Shown: positions 44,884-53,885 of the stretch, piece after piece
Layout: the number at the start of each line of letters is the position of its first letter
Numbering within the stretch: position 1 is the first letter of the stretch
NCBI RefSeq assembly: GCF_001752365.1
Contig: NZ_MEIY01000001.1
Coordinates: 1,561,044-1,625,043 of the forward strand
Direction: 5' to 3'
From: Marinobacter sp. X15-166B
GTDB taxonomy: Bacteria > Pseudomonadota > Gammaproteobacteria > Pseudomonadales > Oleiphilaceae
DNA: 64,000 bases
Notes under the pieces: generated by a model
What the model was told of the DNA's origin: nothing
Seen by the model: only the letters and a program-made list of their open reading frames with translations
Database searches by the model: none
Translations under genes and position numbers: made by a program

Positions 44884-46089
44884 ATGAAAGAAGCAGTAAT
44901 TGTAGCGACGGCGCGTACTGCGCTGACCAAATCCTTCCGGGGTTCCTTCAACGACACTGAAGCGCCGGTGCTGGGCGGTCACGTGATCCGTGCGGTAGTG
45001 GAGCGTGCCGGCATCGATCCCGCAGACGTCGATGACGTCATCATGGGCGCAGCCGTGCAACAGGGCACCCAGGGGTACAACATTGGCCGCCTGTGTGCCT
45101 ATACCGGCGGTCTGCCCAACAGCGTCGCCGGTATGGCGGTTGACCGCATGTGTGCCTCCGGTCTGGTGGCAATCAGTGAAGCGGCCAAGGGAATTATGTG
45201 TGGCGAGCTGGACGTGGCCATTGGCGGTGGCGTGGAATCCCTGTCACTGACCCAGACCAAGCACAAGAACGCCTACCGGGCGCGCTCGGAAGCGGTGATG
45301 GAAGTGGCCCCGGCGGCCTACATCCCGATGATCGAGACCGCGGAAATTGTCGCCGAGCGCTACGGCATTGGCCGGGACGCGCAAGATGCTTACGCCCTGC
45401 AGAGCCAGCAGCGCACCGCGGCCGCCCAGAGCGAGGGGCTGTTTGACGATGAAATTGTCCCGCTGCGGGCGCGCAAGCAATTGTTTGAAAAAGACGGCAC
45501 CCCGGCGGGCCATGAAGAGGTGGTGGCCGATCGGGACGAGTGCAACCGCCCGGGTACCACCCTGGAAGGACTGCAGGGATTGAAAACGGTCTGGAAAGAC
45601 TGCGCCTGGGTGGCCGAGGGCAAGTGCGTGACCGCCGGAAACGCCTCCCAGTTCTCCGACGGTGCGGCGGCGTGTCTGCTGATGTCACGGGACGAAGCTG
45701 ACCGCCGTGGGCTGACCCCGCTGGGCATCTACCGGGGTATCGCCGTCGCGGGTTGTGACCCGGAAGAAATGGGCATCGGCCCGGTGTACGCCATTCCCAA
45801 GCTGTTGCAACGTTTCAACCTGCAAGTCTCCGACATAGGCCTGTGGGAAATCAACGAGGCGTTTGCCTCCCAGGTCCTCTACTGCCGCGACCAGCTGGGC
45901 ATCGACAACGATAAGCTGAACGTCAACGGCGGGGCCATCTCCATCGGTCACCCCTTCGGCATGAGCGGCGCCCGCATGGTGGGTCATGCACTGCTTGAGG
46001 GCCGGCGGCGCAAGGTGCGTTACGTGGTGGTCTCCATGTGCATCGGCGGCGGCATGGGGGCGGCGGGATTGTTCGAATTGCCTCAGTAA
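44884..46089 (+). CDS. Thiolase (acetyl-CoA acetyltransferase type)
   Basis: 401 residues, ATG after GAGGAG. Nucleophile C90 in [18 protein letters not shown] near 325, [11 protein letters not shown] near 356 and the base cysteine in [12 protein letters not shown] near 388. Typical of FadA5/FadI-like degradative thiolases. Last gene of the 15-gene operon before the 46106 terminator. Could act on the side chain (as FadA5) or on ring fragments; sequence alone does not settle this. Confidence 0.88.
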   Translation: MKEAVIVATARTALTKSFRGSFNDTEAPVLGGHVIRAVVERAGIDPADVDDVIMGAAVQQGTQGYNIGRLCAYTGGLPNSVAGMAVDRMCASGLVAISEAAKGIMCGELDVAIGGGVESLSLTQTKHKNAYRARSEAVMEVAPAAYIPMIETAEIVAERYGIGRDAQDAYALQSQQRTAAAQSEGLFDDEIVPLRARKQLFEKDGTPAGHEEVVADRDECNRPGTTLEGLQGLKTVWKDCAWVAEGKCVTAGNASQFSDGAAACLLMSRDEADRRGLTPLGIYRGIAVAGCDPEEMGIGPVYAIPKLLQRFNLQVSDIGLWEINEAFASQVLYCRDQLGIDNDKLNVNGGAISIGHPFGMSGARMVGHALLEGRRRKVRYVVVSMCIGGGMGAAGLFELPQ

Positions 46090-46105
46090 TTGCCGGGTTG
46101 TCCTG

Positions 46106-46141
46106 AAAACCGCCGCTGCGCAAGCATCGGCGGTTTTTTTG
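46106..46141 (+). terminator. Intrinsic terminator of the ring-degradation operon
   Basis: AAAACCGCCG (46106-46115) pairs with CGGCGGTTTT (46128-46137) and seven T close the hairpin, 17 bp after the thiolase stop. Confidence 0.88.
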
Positions 46142-46217
46142 TTAGCGGCTCCTGACGGATTATTTCTAGACTGTCAAGACCGATTGGTGAAGTTCAGAGT
46201 GGATTGGTGCAAAGGTA

Positions 46218-46235
46218 TAAGCCGTTTGGACGATG
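46218..46235 (+). promoter_or_regulatory. 18-bp steroid-regulon box upstream of the YCF48-RND unit
   Basis: TAAGCCGTTTGGACGATG, right half exact and left half degenerate, 122 bp before the start at 46358. Links the transporter genes to the same regulon. Confidence 0.6.
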
Positions 46236-46357
46236 TTCGCTGAGGGTATCCGGATCAACATCAGAACAGTCCTGGATATCTGAACAACAATGAGCGGTCC
46301 GCCGGTGGCAACACCTAACCACAACATCCCTGGCGTGCACTGACAGCGGGAGAGAGC

Positions 46358-47332
46358 ATGTACAGAGTCATCAGCTATTCGTTTTGTTTACTGGTCGCAG
46401 CGCTTGTTTTGTTTGCGTTCTCTCCCCGTGGGGCGGAGGAAGAAAACAGTGAGCCGCTGAATCTGGGCCGCGTGCAGATCAACGATCTGGTCGCCGTGAA
46501 CGGCCGCCTGATCGCCGTTGGCGAGCGCGGCACCATCGTGGTCAGTGAAGATAACGGCCAGAACTGGCAGGTCACCCACCGGGACGGCGAGATACCGGTC
46601 ACCCTGACGGACATCACCGCGCTGACGGATCAAGTGCTGCTGGCGGTGGGGCATGACAGCGTTATCCTGCGCAGCGAAGACGCCGGTCTGAGCTGGGAGT
46701 TGATCGAGCGGGACAGCGAGCTGGGGGAACCGCTGCTGGGCAGCTGGAGCGCGGACGGTCAAAACGTGTATGTCTACGGCAGTTTTGGCAAGTTCTGGTT
46801 GTCCGCAGATGCCGGGCGTACCTTCGAGCCCCAGGAGCTGCCTATCTACGGCGAGCATCTGAGCGCCATGGCCGGTGACGAAGACAAAACCCGCATCATC
46901 GTGGGCGAGATGGGGCTGGTATTGCGCAGCTTTGACGGGGGAGACGCCTGGGAGAAGCTTGATCCGTTCTACAACGGTTCCCTGTTCGGGGTGGCCCATC
47001 TTCATGGCACCCGCTGGGTGGCCTATGGCATGCGGGGGCACGTGTTCTTCAGTGGCGATGACGGCGACAGCTGGACCCAGGTCAACGTTGGCGGTGAATT
47101 GCCGTTGTACGGCCACGCGGTGGCGAGCAGCGGTAAACAGATGCTGATCGTCGGTACCGCCGGTTTCCTGGTGATCATGAACGATGAGGGCGAGCTGCTG
47201 GAAACGGGCAGCATCGGTGGCCTGGGCACGCTGACCTCGGCGGTGATCTTGCCCGATGGCGAGATCTTCGTCGCCGGCCAGCGTGGATTAATGCAGAGGT
47301 CTCACAATCTCGTGGCGGCTTGGGCAAAATAG
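46358..47332 (+). CDS. YCF48/BNR-repeat beta-propeller envelope protein
   Basis: 324 residues. N-terminal hydrophobic signal anchor (VISYSFCLLVAALVLFAFS, 4-22), then five or six WD-like propeller repeats each ending with a D/N-G-x-W/F turn: SEDNGQNW, SEDAGLSW, SADAGRTF, SFDGGDAW, SGDDGDSW. This is the photosystem-II stability factor-like (YCF48) fold. No enzymatic residues recognised. It precedes the RND transporter by 9 bp, so it is probably its periplasmic partner. In heterotrophic proteobacteria such propellers often accompany RND and DUF1329 genes. Confidence 0.85.
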   Translation: MYRVISYSFCLLVAALVLFAFSPRGAEEENSEPLNLGRVQINDLVAVNGRLIAVGERGTIVVSEDNGQNWQVTHRDGEIPVTLTDITALTDQVLLAVGHDSVILRSEDAGLSWELIERDSELGEPLLGSWSADGQNVYVYGSFGKFWLSADAGRTFEPQELPIYGEHLSAMAGDEDKTRIIVGEMGLVLRSFDGGDAWEKLDPFYNGSLFGVAHLHGTRWVAYGMRGHVFFSGDDGDSWTQVNVGGELPLYGHAVASSGKQMLIVGTAGFLVIMNDEGELLETGSIGGLGTLTSAVILPDGEIFVAGQRGLMQRSHNLVAAWAK

Positions 47333-47341
47333 GAGAGGACC

Positions 47342-49741
47342 ATGAGTAACAAGCATAAGAATGTTGAACGGATGGTGGAGTGGTCCGCTGACCGGCTGAT
47401 CGCCTGGCGCAAGCCCCTGCTGGCCCTGTTTCTGTTAATTACCGTGGCGTTTGGTTACAGCGCCACCGGCATCCGGCTGGACCCGGGTTTCAATAAACAA
47501 ATACCCGTCAACCACCCGTTCATGCAGAACCTGCTGCATTACAGTGACACCTTTTCCGGTGCCAACAACGTGCTGGTCAGTGTGCGCTGGAAAGGAGAAG
47601 GGGACATCTACAACCCCGAGTTCCTGTCCGCCTTGCGCCAGGTGACCGATGAAGTGTTTTTCATTCCGGGTGTCCGCCGGGCCAGCGTCAGCTCGCTGTT
47701 TACCCCCAATACCCGGTATATCGAAGTGACCGAACAGGGATACATCGGTGACGTGGTGGTGCCGCCTCATTTCAATGGCAGTGAGGAGGATCTGCAGCAG
47801 GTACGTCGCAACACCGAACGCTCCGGGCAGATCGGTCAACTGGTGGCGAACGACCTGAGCGCGGCGATGGTGCGCGCCGATCTGCAGGAGATTAACCCGC
47901 AAACCGGCGACAAGGTTTCCTACGTCGCCATCTCCCGCCAGCTGGAGGACATTCGTAAGACCTTTGAGAACGACAACATTGGCATCGATATCGTCGGTTT
48001 CTCCAAGTTGACCGGGGATGTGGTGGCCGGCTTGATCGACGTGATGTGGTTCTTCCTGATCGCTTTTGTGATCACCACACTGTTGCTGTGGTTGTACTGC
48101 CGTTCCGTCAAGCTGACCGTGGTGTCCCTGCTGGTGGCCATGTTACCCGTGGTCTGGCTGCTGGGCCTGTTGCGGATCATGGGCATGGGGATCGATCCCA
48201 TGTCCATTCTGGTGCCCTTCCTGATATTTTCCATCGGGGTCTCCCACGCCGTGCAAATGACCAACGCCTGGAAACAGGACGTGCTCGGAGGCAAAACTTC
48301 CATGGAAGCGGCGCACTCCGCTTTCTGCAAAATATTTGTGCCCGGGGCGCTGGCGCTGCTGATGAACGCCCTCGGCTTTGGCGTCATCATGCTGATCGAT
48401 ATCCCCATCGTGCATGAGCTGGGGGTCACTGCGTGCCTCGGTGTGCTGCTGATGATCATCACCAATAAAATGATGCTGCCGATCATCATTTCCCACCTGC
48501 AGCTCGAACGGGCCGCAGAATCCATCAATGTGGTTCCGGACGGCCGCCGTCATAAAGTCTGGTGGCCCCTGTCCCGCGTCGCCGAGCCCCGTACCGGGCT
48601 GGTGGTGTTTGCGGTCAGTCTGTTACTGCTGGTCGGCGGTGCCTGGAAGAGCCGTGATCTCATTGTCGGCGATGTCAGTGCAGGGGCCCCCGAGTTGCGG
48701 GCCGAATCCCGCTACAATCAGGACAACGCCAGCATCGTTGAACGCTACTCGATCGGTCTTGATCTGTTGACGGTGTATGTGGAGAACCAGGTGGGCGACG
48801 GCGATGCCTGTCTGGATCCGGATGTGATGCGCGCGGTCGAAAAGCTGGACTTCCATACCCGCAGCATTCCCGGCGTGCAATCCGTAGCCAGTGTGGCCGG
48901 CATGGGCAAGGTCACCATTGCCGGGAATAACGAAGGCAATCCGCGCTGGGCGGCCATTCCGGGGTCCGAGCGGGGGCTGCAGGCGGGCTCGCAAGCCTAT
49001 TCAGACGAACACGGTCTGGTGGTAGAGGGTTGCGAAACCATGCAGGTGGTGGTGTATCTGAGCAGCCATGAGGGCACCCAGGTGGAACGCACCATCAACC
49101 GCATCGAAGAAATCATCGCCAGCATCGATGAACCGAAAGTCGAATTCAAGCTGGCGGGCGGTAACGTGGGCGTGCAGGCGGCCTCCAACGAAGCGGTGAA
49201 AAAGGCCGAAGTGCAGATGCACGGTGCCCTGCTGGCGTCGGTGGCGCTGTTCTGCTGGCTCACCTTCCGCTCGTTCCGCGCCGTACTGTGCATCATCATG
49301 CCGCTGGCCATTGTGGCGACCCTGTGCAATGCGCTGATGGCGTCCCTCGGCATCGGGCTCAAAGTCGCTACCCTGCCGGTGCTGGCGCTGGGGGTCGGTG
49401 TCGGGGTGGACTATGGCATCTACATTTATGAGCGCTTGCAGCACGAACTCAGTCTGGGCAAAGATTTCCGCGAGGCCTTTTACGAGGCCATGGTCCAGCG
49501 TGGTACGGCTTCGCTGTTCACGGCGGTCACCATGTCCATCGGTGTCGGGACCTGGGCGTTCGCGCCGCTCAAATTCCAGGCCGATATGGGCATTTTGCTG
49601 GCCTTTATGTTCCTGGTAAACGTCTTTGGTGCCATCTTCCTGCTGCCCGCCCTGGCCGCCTGGTTTAACCGGGCCAAGCGTCTGGTGCGCGTCGAACGGG
49701 TAAAGGGGGCCGAGATGGCAGTGTCTGAAGCCGCCGGCTGA
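47342..49741 (+). CDS. RND-superfamily transporter (MMPL type)
   Basis: 799 residues, about 12 TM helices in two repeats: TM1 about 22-42, a large periplasmic loop, a five-helix block about 228-390, TM7 about 417-436, second loop, and the last block about 620-790. Conserved VGVGVDYGIYIYERLQ near 680 marks the RND proton-relay helix region. Start ATG after TAGGAGAGG. Members of this branch (COG1033-like) move lipids or hydrophobic compounds; here a steroid, or its passage to or from the DUF1302/DUF1329 proteins, is inferred. Confidence 0.88.
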   Translation: MSNKHKNVERMVEWSADRLIAWRKPLLALFLLITVAFGYSATGIRLDPGFNKQIPVNHPFMQNLLHYSDTFSGANNVLVSVRWKGEGDIYNPEFLSALRQVTDEVFFIPGVRRASVSSLFTPNTRYIEVTEQGYIGDVVVPPHFNGSEEDLQQVRRNTERSGQIGQLVANDLSAAMVRADLQEINPQTGDKVSYVAISRQLEDIRKTFENDNIGIDIVGFSKLTGDVVAGLIDVMWFFLIAFVITTLLLWLYCRSVKLTVVSLLVAMLPVVWLLGLLRIMGMGIDPMSILVPFLIFSIGVSHAVQMTNAWKQDVLGGKTSMEAAHSAFCKIFVPGALALLMNALGFGVIMLIDIPIVHELGVTACLGVLLMIITNKMMLPIIISHLQLERAAESINVVPDGRRHKVWWPLSRVAEPRTGLVVFAVSLLLLVGGAWKSRDLIVGDVSAGAPELRAESRYNQDNASIVERYSIGLDLLTVYVENQVGDGDACLDPDVMRAVEKLDFHTRSIPGVQSVASVAGMGKVTIAGNNEGNPRWAAIPGSERGLQAGSQAYSDEHGLVVEGCETMQVVVYLSSHEGTQVERTINRIEEIIASIDEPKVEFKLAGGNVGVQAASNEAVKKAEVQMHGALLASVALFCWLTFRSFRAVLCIIMPLAIVATLCNALMASLGIGLKVATLPVLALGVGVGVDYGIYIYERLQHELSLGKDFREAFYEAMVQRGTASLFTAVTMSIGVGTWAFAPLKFQADMGILLAFMFLVNVFGAIFLLPALAAWFNRAKRLVRVERVKGAEMAVSEAAG

Positions 49742-49758
49742 CCGGCGATGAGCAGGTG

Positions 49759-49799
49759 ACAGCCGCTGCACGCCCTCCGGGTGTCCAGCGGCTGTTTTT
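49759..49799 (+). terminator. Intrinsic terminator after RND transporter
   Basis: ACAGCCGCTG pairs with CAGCGGCTGT, then TTTTTC. It separates the transporter from the regulator gene. Confidence 0.8.
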
Positions 49800-49962
49800 C
49801 GTTTACTCAGTGGAATGAGCGTCTTAGGCGCCCGATTGGAGCGCATTGGTTGAAAATGAGGTAACGTTAGATTCAGGCTGGGAGCAAAACCTGCCGGCGC
49901 CGGGGGCGTCTTCAGGCGTGTGCTCCGCAGACCAAGTCTGCTGATAAGAACAAGAGGTGCGC

Positions 49963-51210
49963 ATGAAAACCGACAACCCTGACAGTGAAGGTGTGATGGA
50001 ACCGCAGGGGATATCGATCAGCGAATACAATCGACTCATCTGTGCCATCCATGACGGCAGTTTTGACGATCAGGCCCTGACCCGGGCGCTGGATATGGTG
50101 CGCCAGCAATTCGCGGCCAACTTTGTCACCCTGATCCTGCGCATTCCGGAGGTCGAAGATATCGGCTTGATGCTGGTCTCCGGTGACATCGAGGCCCAGG
50201 GGCGGGTAACCCGGCTGACCTACCATCGCCGGCGCACCCCCTTCTCGAACCAGCCGGCAGATAAGGTCTTTACCCAGCAGGATGTGTTGTCGGCGTCGGA
50301 ATGGGAAGCCTCCGATTATTATCAGGAGTACTGTCTGCAGCAAGATGTTTACCACGTCATGGGGGCCGACATCTCCACCGAAAGCGAGGGCACCTTCCGG
50401 TTTCGCATCACCCGGTCCAAGCGCGCCCCGGCGTTCGACAGCAACGACAAGGCCTTGTGCACCTTGTTGCTGCCCCACATACGCCATGCACTCCAGGTGC
50501 ACAATCTGATCGGACGCAGCGAGTCCCTGGGTGCGATCTACGCCGATGCCATAAACCGGTTGTCCGTGGCCACCATCCTGTTGACCGAAACAGGCACCGT
50601 GCAAAAACTGAACGACTATGCCCGCCAGTTGCTGGAACACGCCGATGGCCTGAAACTGGTGGGCGACCGACTGGAGGCCAGTTACCCCAGCGACAACAAA
50701 GAGTTGCAGAAGCGCATCAAAGAAGCCTTTGAAGCACGGGCCCGTGGCGAGGCGCTGTCCGGTGAGGCGCTGTCGGTTACCCGCCCTTCCGGGGAAGTGA
50801 ATCTTGGCATTGTATTGGAAGCCATACCCGACGCCGGCTGGATCGACGACAAGGACCAGCCGACCCTGTTGTTGTATGTGCGGGACGCGGTCAATAAATC
50901 CACGGTCAGCAGCGCGGCCGCCAAGCAGTTGTTTGATTTTACCCCGGCAGAGACCGCTCTGGCGCTGGAATTGGCCAACGGTTTGTCGCTGGAGGATGCG
51001 GCAGAGAGTCTGGGCATTATGCGCAATACGGCGCGCGCCCACCTGCGGGCCATCTTTTCGAAAACCGGGGTGCGCCGGCAGGCCGAATTGGTGCGGGTCA
51101 TGCTGAACAGCGTGGTGGCGCTCAGTGCGGATGTCCCCGGCGCGGTGGCCGGCGGATCAAAAGCCCTGGGGCCCGAGCACCAGCTCAAGCCGCTGAAGAA
51201 AGGACCCTAG
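49963..51210 (+). CDS. LuxR-family transcriptional regulator (TeiR/TesR-like candidate)
   Basis: 415 residues, ATG after AAGAGGTG; a GTG at 49957 is less likely. N-terminal 300 residues are a PAS/GAF-like sensor pattern (DYYQEYCLQQDVYHVMG near 118-134). C-terminal LuxR helix-turn-helix at 322-382: FDFTPAETALALELANGLSL then AAESLGIMRNTARAHLRAIFSKTGVRRQAELV. It has no receiver domain, so control is likely by ligand. Comamonas steroid catabolism is activated by a LuxR-type protein (TeiR/TesR), making this the natural regulator of the 18-bp box regulon; that link is inference. Its TAG stop is the first three bases of the 51208 box. No box precedes the gene itself. Confidence 0.88.
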   Translation: MKTDNPDSEGVMEPQGISISEYNRLICAIHDGSFDDQALTRALDMVRQQFAANFVTLILRIPEVEDIGLMLVSGDIEAQGRVTRLTYHRRRTPFSNQPADKVFTQQDVLSASEWEASDYYQEYCLQQDVYHVMGADISTESEGTFRFRITRSKRAPAFDSNDKALCTLLLPHIRHALQVHNLIGRSESLGAIYADAINRLSVATILLTETGTVQKLNDYARQLLEHADGLKLVGDRLEASYPSDNKELQKRIKEAFEARARGEALSGEALSVTRPSGEVNLGIVLEAIPDAGWIDDKDQPTLLLYVRDAVNKSTVSSAAAKQLFDFTPAETALALELANGLSLEDAAESLGIMRNTARAHLRAIFSKTGVRRQAELVRVMLNSVVALSADVPGAVAGGSKALGPEHQLKPLKKGP

Positions 51211-51225
51211 TCCACCTTGACGATG
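51208..51225 (+). promoter_or_regulatory. 18-bp steroid-regulon box upstream of fadD3
   Basis: TAGTCCACCTTGACGATG, 74 bp before the chosen fadD3 start. Its first three bases are the stop codon of the LuxR-family gene. TACTCT lies 20 bp downstream (51246) as a -10 candidate. Confidence 0.75.
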
Positions 51226-51299
51226 AGTGATCCCGGCGCGGTCGCTACTCTTGCAGCATTGCAGGAGTGACCGATACGCCAACGAGTGGGATCATCCAG

Positions 51300-52874
51300 A
51301 TGAACGACCAGAGCAAAAATGCACACACCATTCCGGAGCTGATGTTTGCCGGAGCCGACACCTACGCTGAGCGCATAGCCCTCGAGGCCCCGGGAGAAAC
51401 CATCCGCTACGCCGAGCTGCCCGAGCGGGTGTTGGCGATTACCCGCGGACTGATGGCCGCTGGTGTCGACAAGGGTGATCGCGTCGGGGTGTGGGCACCC
51501 AATGGCGCCGACTGGGTGTTGATCGCCCTCGCCATCCATTGTGCCGGCGGCGTGCTGGTGCCCATCAATACCCGTATGAAGGGGGCCGAAGCGGCGGACA
51601 TCCTGGCACGCAGCGGCGCACGGATGGCGTTTGTGGTGGGCGAATTCCTGGGGGTCGATTATCCGGCCATGCTGGCCGCGCAGCGCCCGGAAACACTCGA
51701 GCAGGTGGTGGTGATCGACAAGCCCGGGGCCGCCGGCGGGCTGACCTTGGCGGAGTTCATCAACGCCGGCCGGGGCATTGCCCCGGACGCGGCGCGCCGC
51801 CGGGCCGATGCCGTTCGTGCGGATGACCTATCCGATTTGTTGTTTACCTCCGGCACCACCGGCAAGCCCAAAGGGGTGATGAGCAACCATGGCCAGACCC
51901 TGCAGGCGTTCACCGAATTTGTCCGTATTCTCGGCATTGAATGCGGCGACCGCTATCTGGTGGTGAATCCGTTTTTCCACAGTTTCGGTTACAAAGCCGG
52001 CTGGCTGACCTGTCTGATCGCCGGGGCCACCATCATTCCCCATGCGGTCTTCGACGCCGAGGATATTTTCCGTCGCGTCGAAGAGGAGCGCATCACCGTG
52101 CTGCCCGGTCCTCCGACCCTGTATCTGTCCATGTTGGCCCATCCGCGCCTGCAAACCGCCGATCTGAGCAGTTTGCGCATCGCGGTCACCGGGGCCTCGG
52201 CCATTCCACCGATACTGATCGAACGTCTCCGTCAGGAGCTGGGCTTTACCACCGTGACCACCGCCTATGGTCTGACCGAGTGCGGCGGTCTGGCGACCAT
52301 TTGTGACCCCGGGGCACCCGCGGAGACCATCGCCGGCACCAGTGGCCGGGCCATCCCCGGTACCGAGCTGAGTATCCGTGATGCCCAGGGTAACCCGGTG
52401 GCCGCCGGTGAGTCCGGTGAAATCTGCCTGCGCGGATTTCACGTCATGCAGGGCTACTTCAATAACCCGGTCGCCACCGCAGAAACGATCACCGCCGACG
52501 GCTGGTTGCGCACTGGTGACGTGGGCCACGTGGATGACGATGGCAATCTCACCATCACCGACCGGCTCAAGGACATGTTCATTGTGGGCGGGTTTAACTG
52601 TTACCCGGCGGAAATCGAAGCGGGGCTGTTCGCCCACCCGGCGATTGCCGAAGTGGCGGTGGTGGGCATACCGGATGAGCGTATGGGGGAGGTTGGCTGC
52701 GCCTGCGTGGTGCTGAAATCCGGGGTCGAGCTGGATGAGGAGCAACTGATTGCCTGGAGCCGCCAGCAAATGGCCAATTACAAAGTGCCACGGCGGGTGG
52801 TGTTCTACCCGGATCTGCCCAAGAATGCCTCCAATAAAGTCGACAAGGTGGCGCTGCGCCGCGGTCTCGCGTAA
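51300..52874 (+). CDS. fadD3: HIP-CoA ligase FadD3
   Basis: 524 residues. AMP-forming ligase that activates the propionate arm of HIP for C/D ring degradation. P-loop FTSGTTGKPKG near 185, then VNPFFHSFGYKAGWLTCLIAG near 221 and ITVLPGPPTLYLSMLAHP near 263, which match actinobacterial FadD3 closely from memory; TAYGLTE near 322, RTGD, and DRLKDMFIVGGFNCYPAE near 420 complete the set. Two candidate starts: ATG 51300 (chosen, GTGGGA upstream) or GTG 51267, whose AGGA abuts the codon. Separated from the following convergent gene by a strong hairpin. Confidence 0.9.
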   Translation: MNDQSKNAHTIPELMFAGADTYAERIALEAPGETIRYAELPERVLAITRGLMAAGVDKGDRVGVWAPNGADWVLIALAIHCAGGVLVPINTRMKGAEAADILARSGARMAFVVGEFLGVDYPAMLAAQRPETLEQVVVIDKPGAAGGLTLAEFINAGRGIAPDAARRRADAVRADDLSDLLFTSGTTGKPKGVMSNHGQTLQAFTEFVRILGIECGDRYLVVNPFFHSFGYKAGWLTCLIAGATIIPHAVFDAEDIFRRVEEERITVLPGPPTLYLSMLAHPRLQTADLSSLRIAVTGASAIPPILIERLRQELGFTTVTTAYGLTECGGLATICDPGAPAETIAGTSGRAIPGTELSIRDAQGNPVAAGESGEICLRGFHVMQGYFNNPVATAETITADGWLRTGDVGHVDDDGNLTITDRLKDMFIVGGFNCYPAEIEAGLFAHPAIAEVAVVGIPDERMGEVGCACVVLKSGVELDEEQLIAWSRQQMANYKVPRRVVFYPDLPKNASNKVDKVALRRGLA

Positions 52875-52898
52875 ATACCGCGGTCCCGGCGACCCGCA

Positions 52899-52930
52899 CC
52901 ACAACGCCCGGCAAATTCCGGGCGTTGTGG
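52899..52930. terminator. 13-bp perfect hairpin between convergent genes
   Basis: CCACAACGCCCGG (52899-52911) and CCGGGCGTTGTGG (52918-52930) with a 6-nt loop. No T-run, but the position between fadD3 and the minus-strand crotonase end suggests bidirectional termination. Confidence 0.65.
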
Positions 52931-52953
52931 TTGACGGTGTCCTTGCCGGCGTC

Positions 52954-53739
52954 TCAATCGCCCTGAAAGCGGGGCTTTCTTTTTTCGATAAAGGCGCTCA
53001 TGCCTTCTTTCTGGTCGTTGGACGCAAACAGCAAAGCGTTGGCCTTGCGCTCCAGCGCCAGGCCGGCTTCCAGCGACGCATCCATACCCGCAAGTATCAC
53101 CTCTTTGATCTGCTCGGCCGCCAGGGGCGGCATCCGGGCAATCAGCCTGGCCTGACTCAGGGCGTGAGCCTGCACCTGATCGTCGGGCACGATTTCACTC
53201 ACCAGTCCGCCTACCCAGGCATCCTGGGCGCTGATGGGCTTGCCGGTTAACGCCATTTGCATGGCCTTGGCCTTGCCCACCGCGCGCACCAGCCGCTGGG
53301 TGCCGCCGATGCCCGGCATGATGCCAATGCGGATTTCCGGCTGGCAGAACTGGGCGCTTTCCCCCGCGATGAGGATGTCAGCGTGCATGGCCAGTTCGCA
53401 GCCGCCGCCGTAGGCGTAGCCGCAGATGGCGGCAATCACCGGTTTGGGGCAATGCTGGATCGGTGCCCACACCCGTTCGGTATGGCGCTGATAAATATCG
53501 ATGGCACCGGTGTCCGCCATGCTGGAGATATCACCGCCGGCGGCAAACACGGTATCGCCGCCGGTCAGCAGGATACAGCGAATTTCGGGATCGTTGCCGA
53601 GGGCCAGAAAATGCTCCGACAACAGCGCCTGCAATTCCAGGCTGAGGGCATTGTTCACCCGCGGGCGGTTCAGCGTCAGCCTTGCGACGCCAGGCTCCGG
53701 GCGGTCAAGCAGTACCGGACATTCATCATGATCAGTCAT
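52954..53739 (-). CDS. Enoyl-CoA hydratase (crotonase)
   Basis: 261 residues. Standard crotonase with both hydratase glutamates: GGGCELAMHADI (about 110-121) and QPEIRIGIMPGIGGTQRLVRAVG (about 138-160); the TVFAAGGDISSM oxyanion segment is near 62. (S)-hydration of a 2-enoyl-CoA; the substrate may be a steroid side chain or ring fragment. Transcribed alone on the minus strand, divergent from the SDR at 53886 with the palindromic box between them. Confidence 0.88.
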   Translation of the reverse strand: MTDHDECPVLLDRPEPGVARLTLNRPRVNNALSLELQALLSEHFLALGNDPEIRCILLTGGDTVFAAGGDISSMADTGAIDIYQRHTERVWAPIQHCPKPVIAAICGYAYGGGCELAMHADILIAGESAQFCQPEIRIGIMPGIGGTQRLVRAVGKAKAMQMALTGKPISAQDAWVGGLVSEIVPDDQVQAHALSQARLIARMPPLAAEQIKEVILAGMDASLEAGLALERKANALLFASNDQKEGMSAFIEKRKPRFQGD

Positions 53740-53807
53740 GGGTGAAGCTCTCTACGGAAAACTGGGGTCATTACAGCAGACATTCTGGTTTTCCGCCCCT
53801 CAGACCT

Positions 53808-53825
53808 CATCGTCCGTTCAGACGA
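53808..53825 (-). promoter_or_regulatory. 18-bp steroid-regulon box, near-palindromic, between crotonase and SDR
   Basis: Minus strand reads TCGTCTGAACGGACGATG, 68 bp before the crotonase start. It also fits on the plus strand shifted by 2 bp, about 58 bp before the SDR at 53886. Confidence 0.75.
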
Positions 53826-53885
53826 CGACCGCCTTCCGGCAAGGCAATACAGTGTTTCCATAACGGGGTTTAAAGGAAGGTCCAG

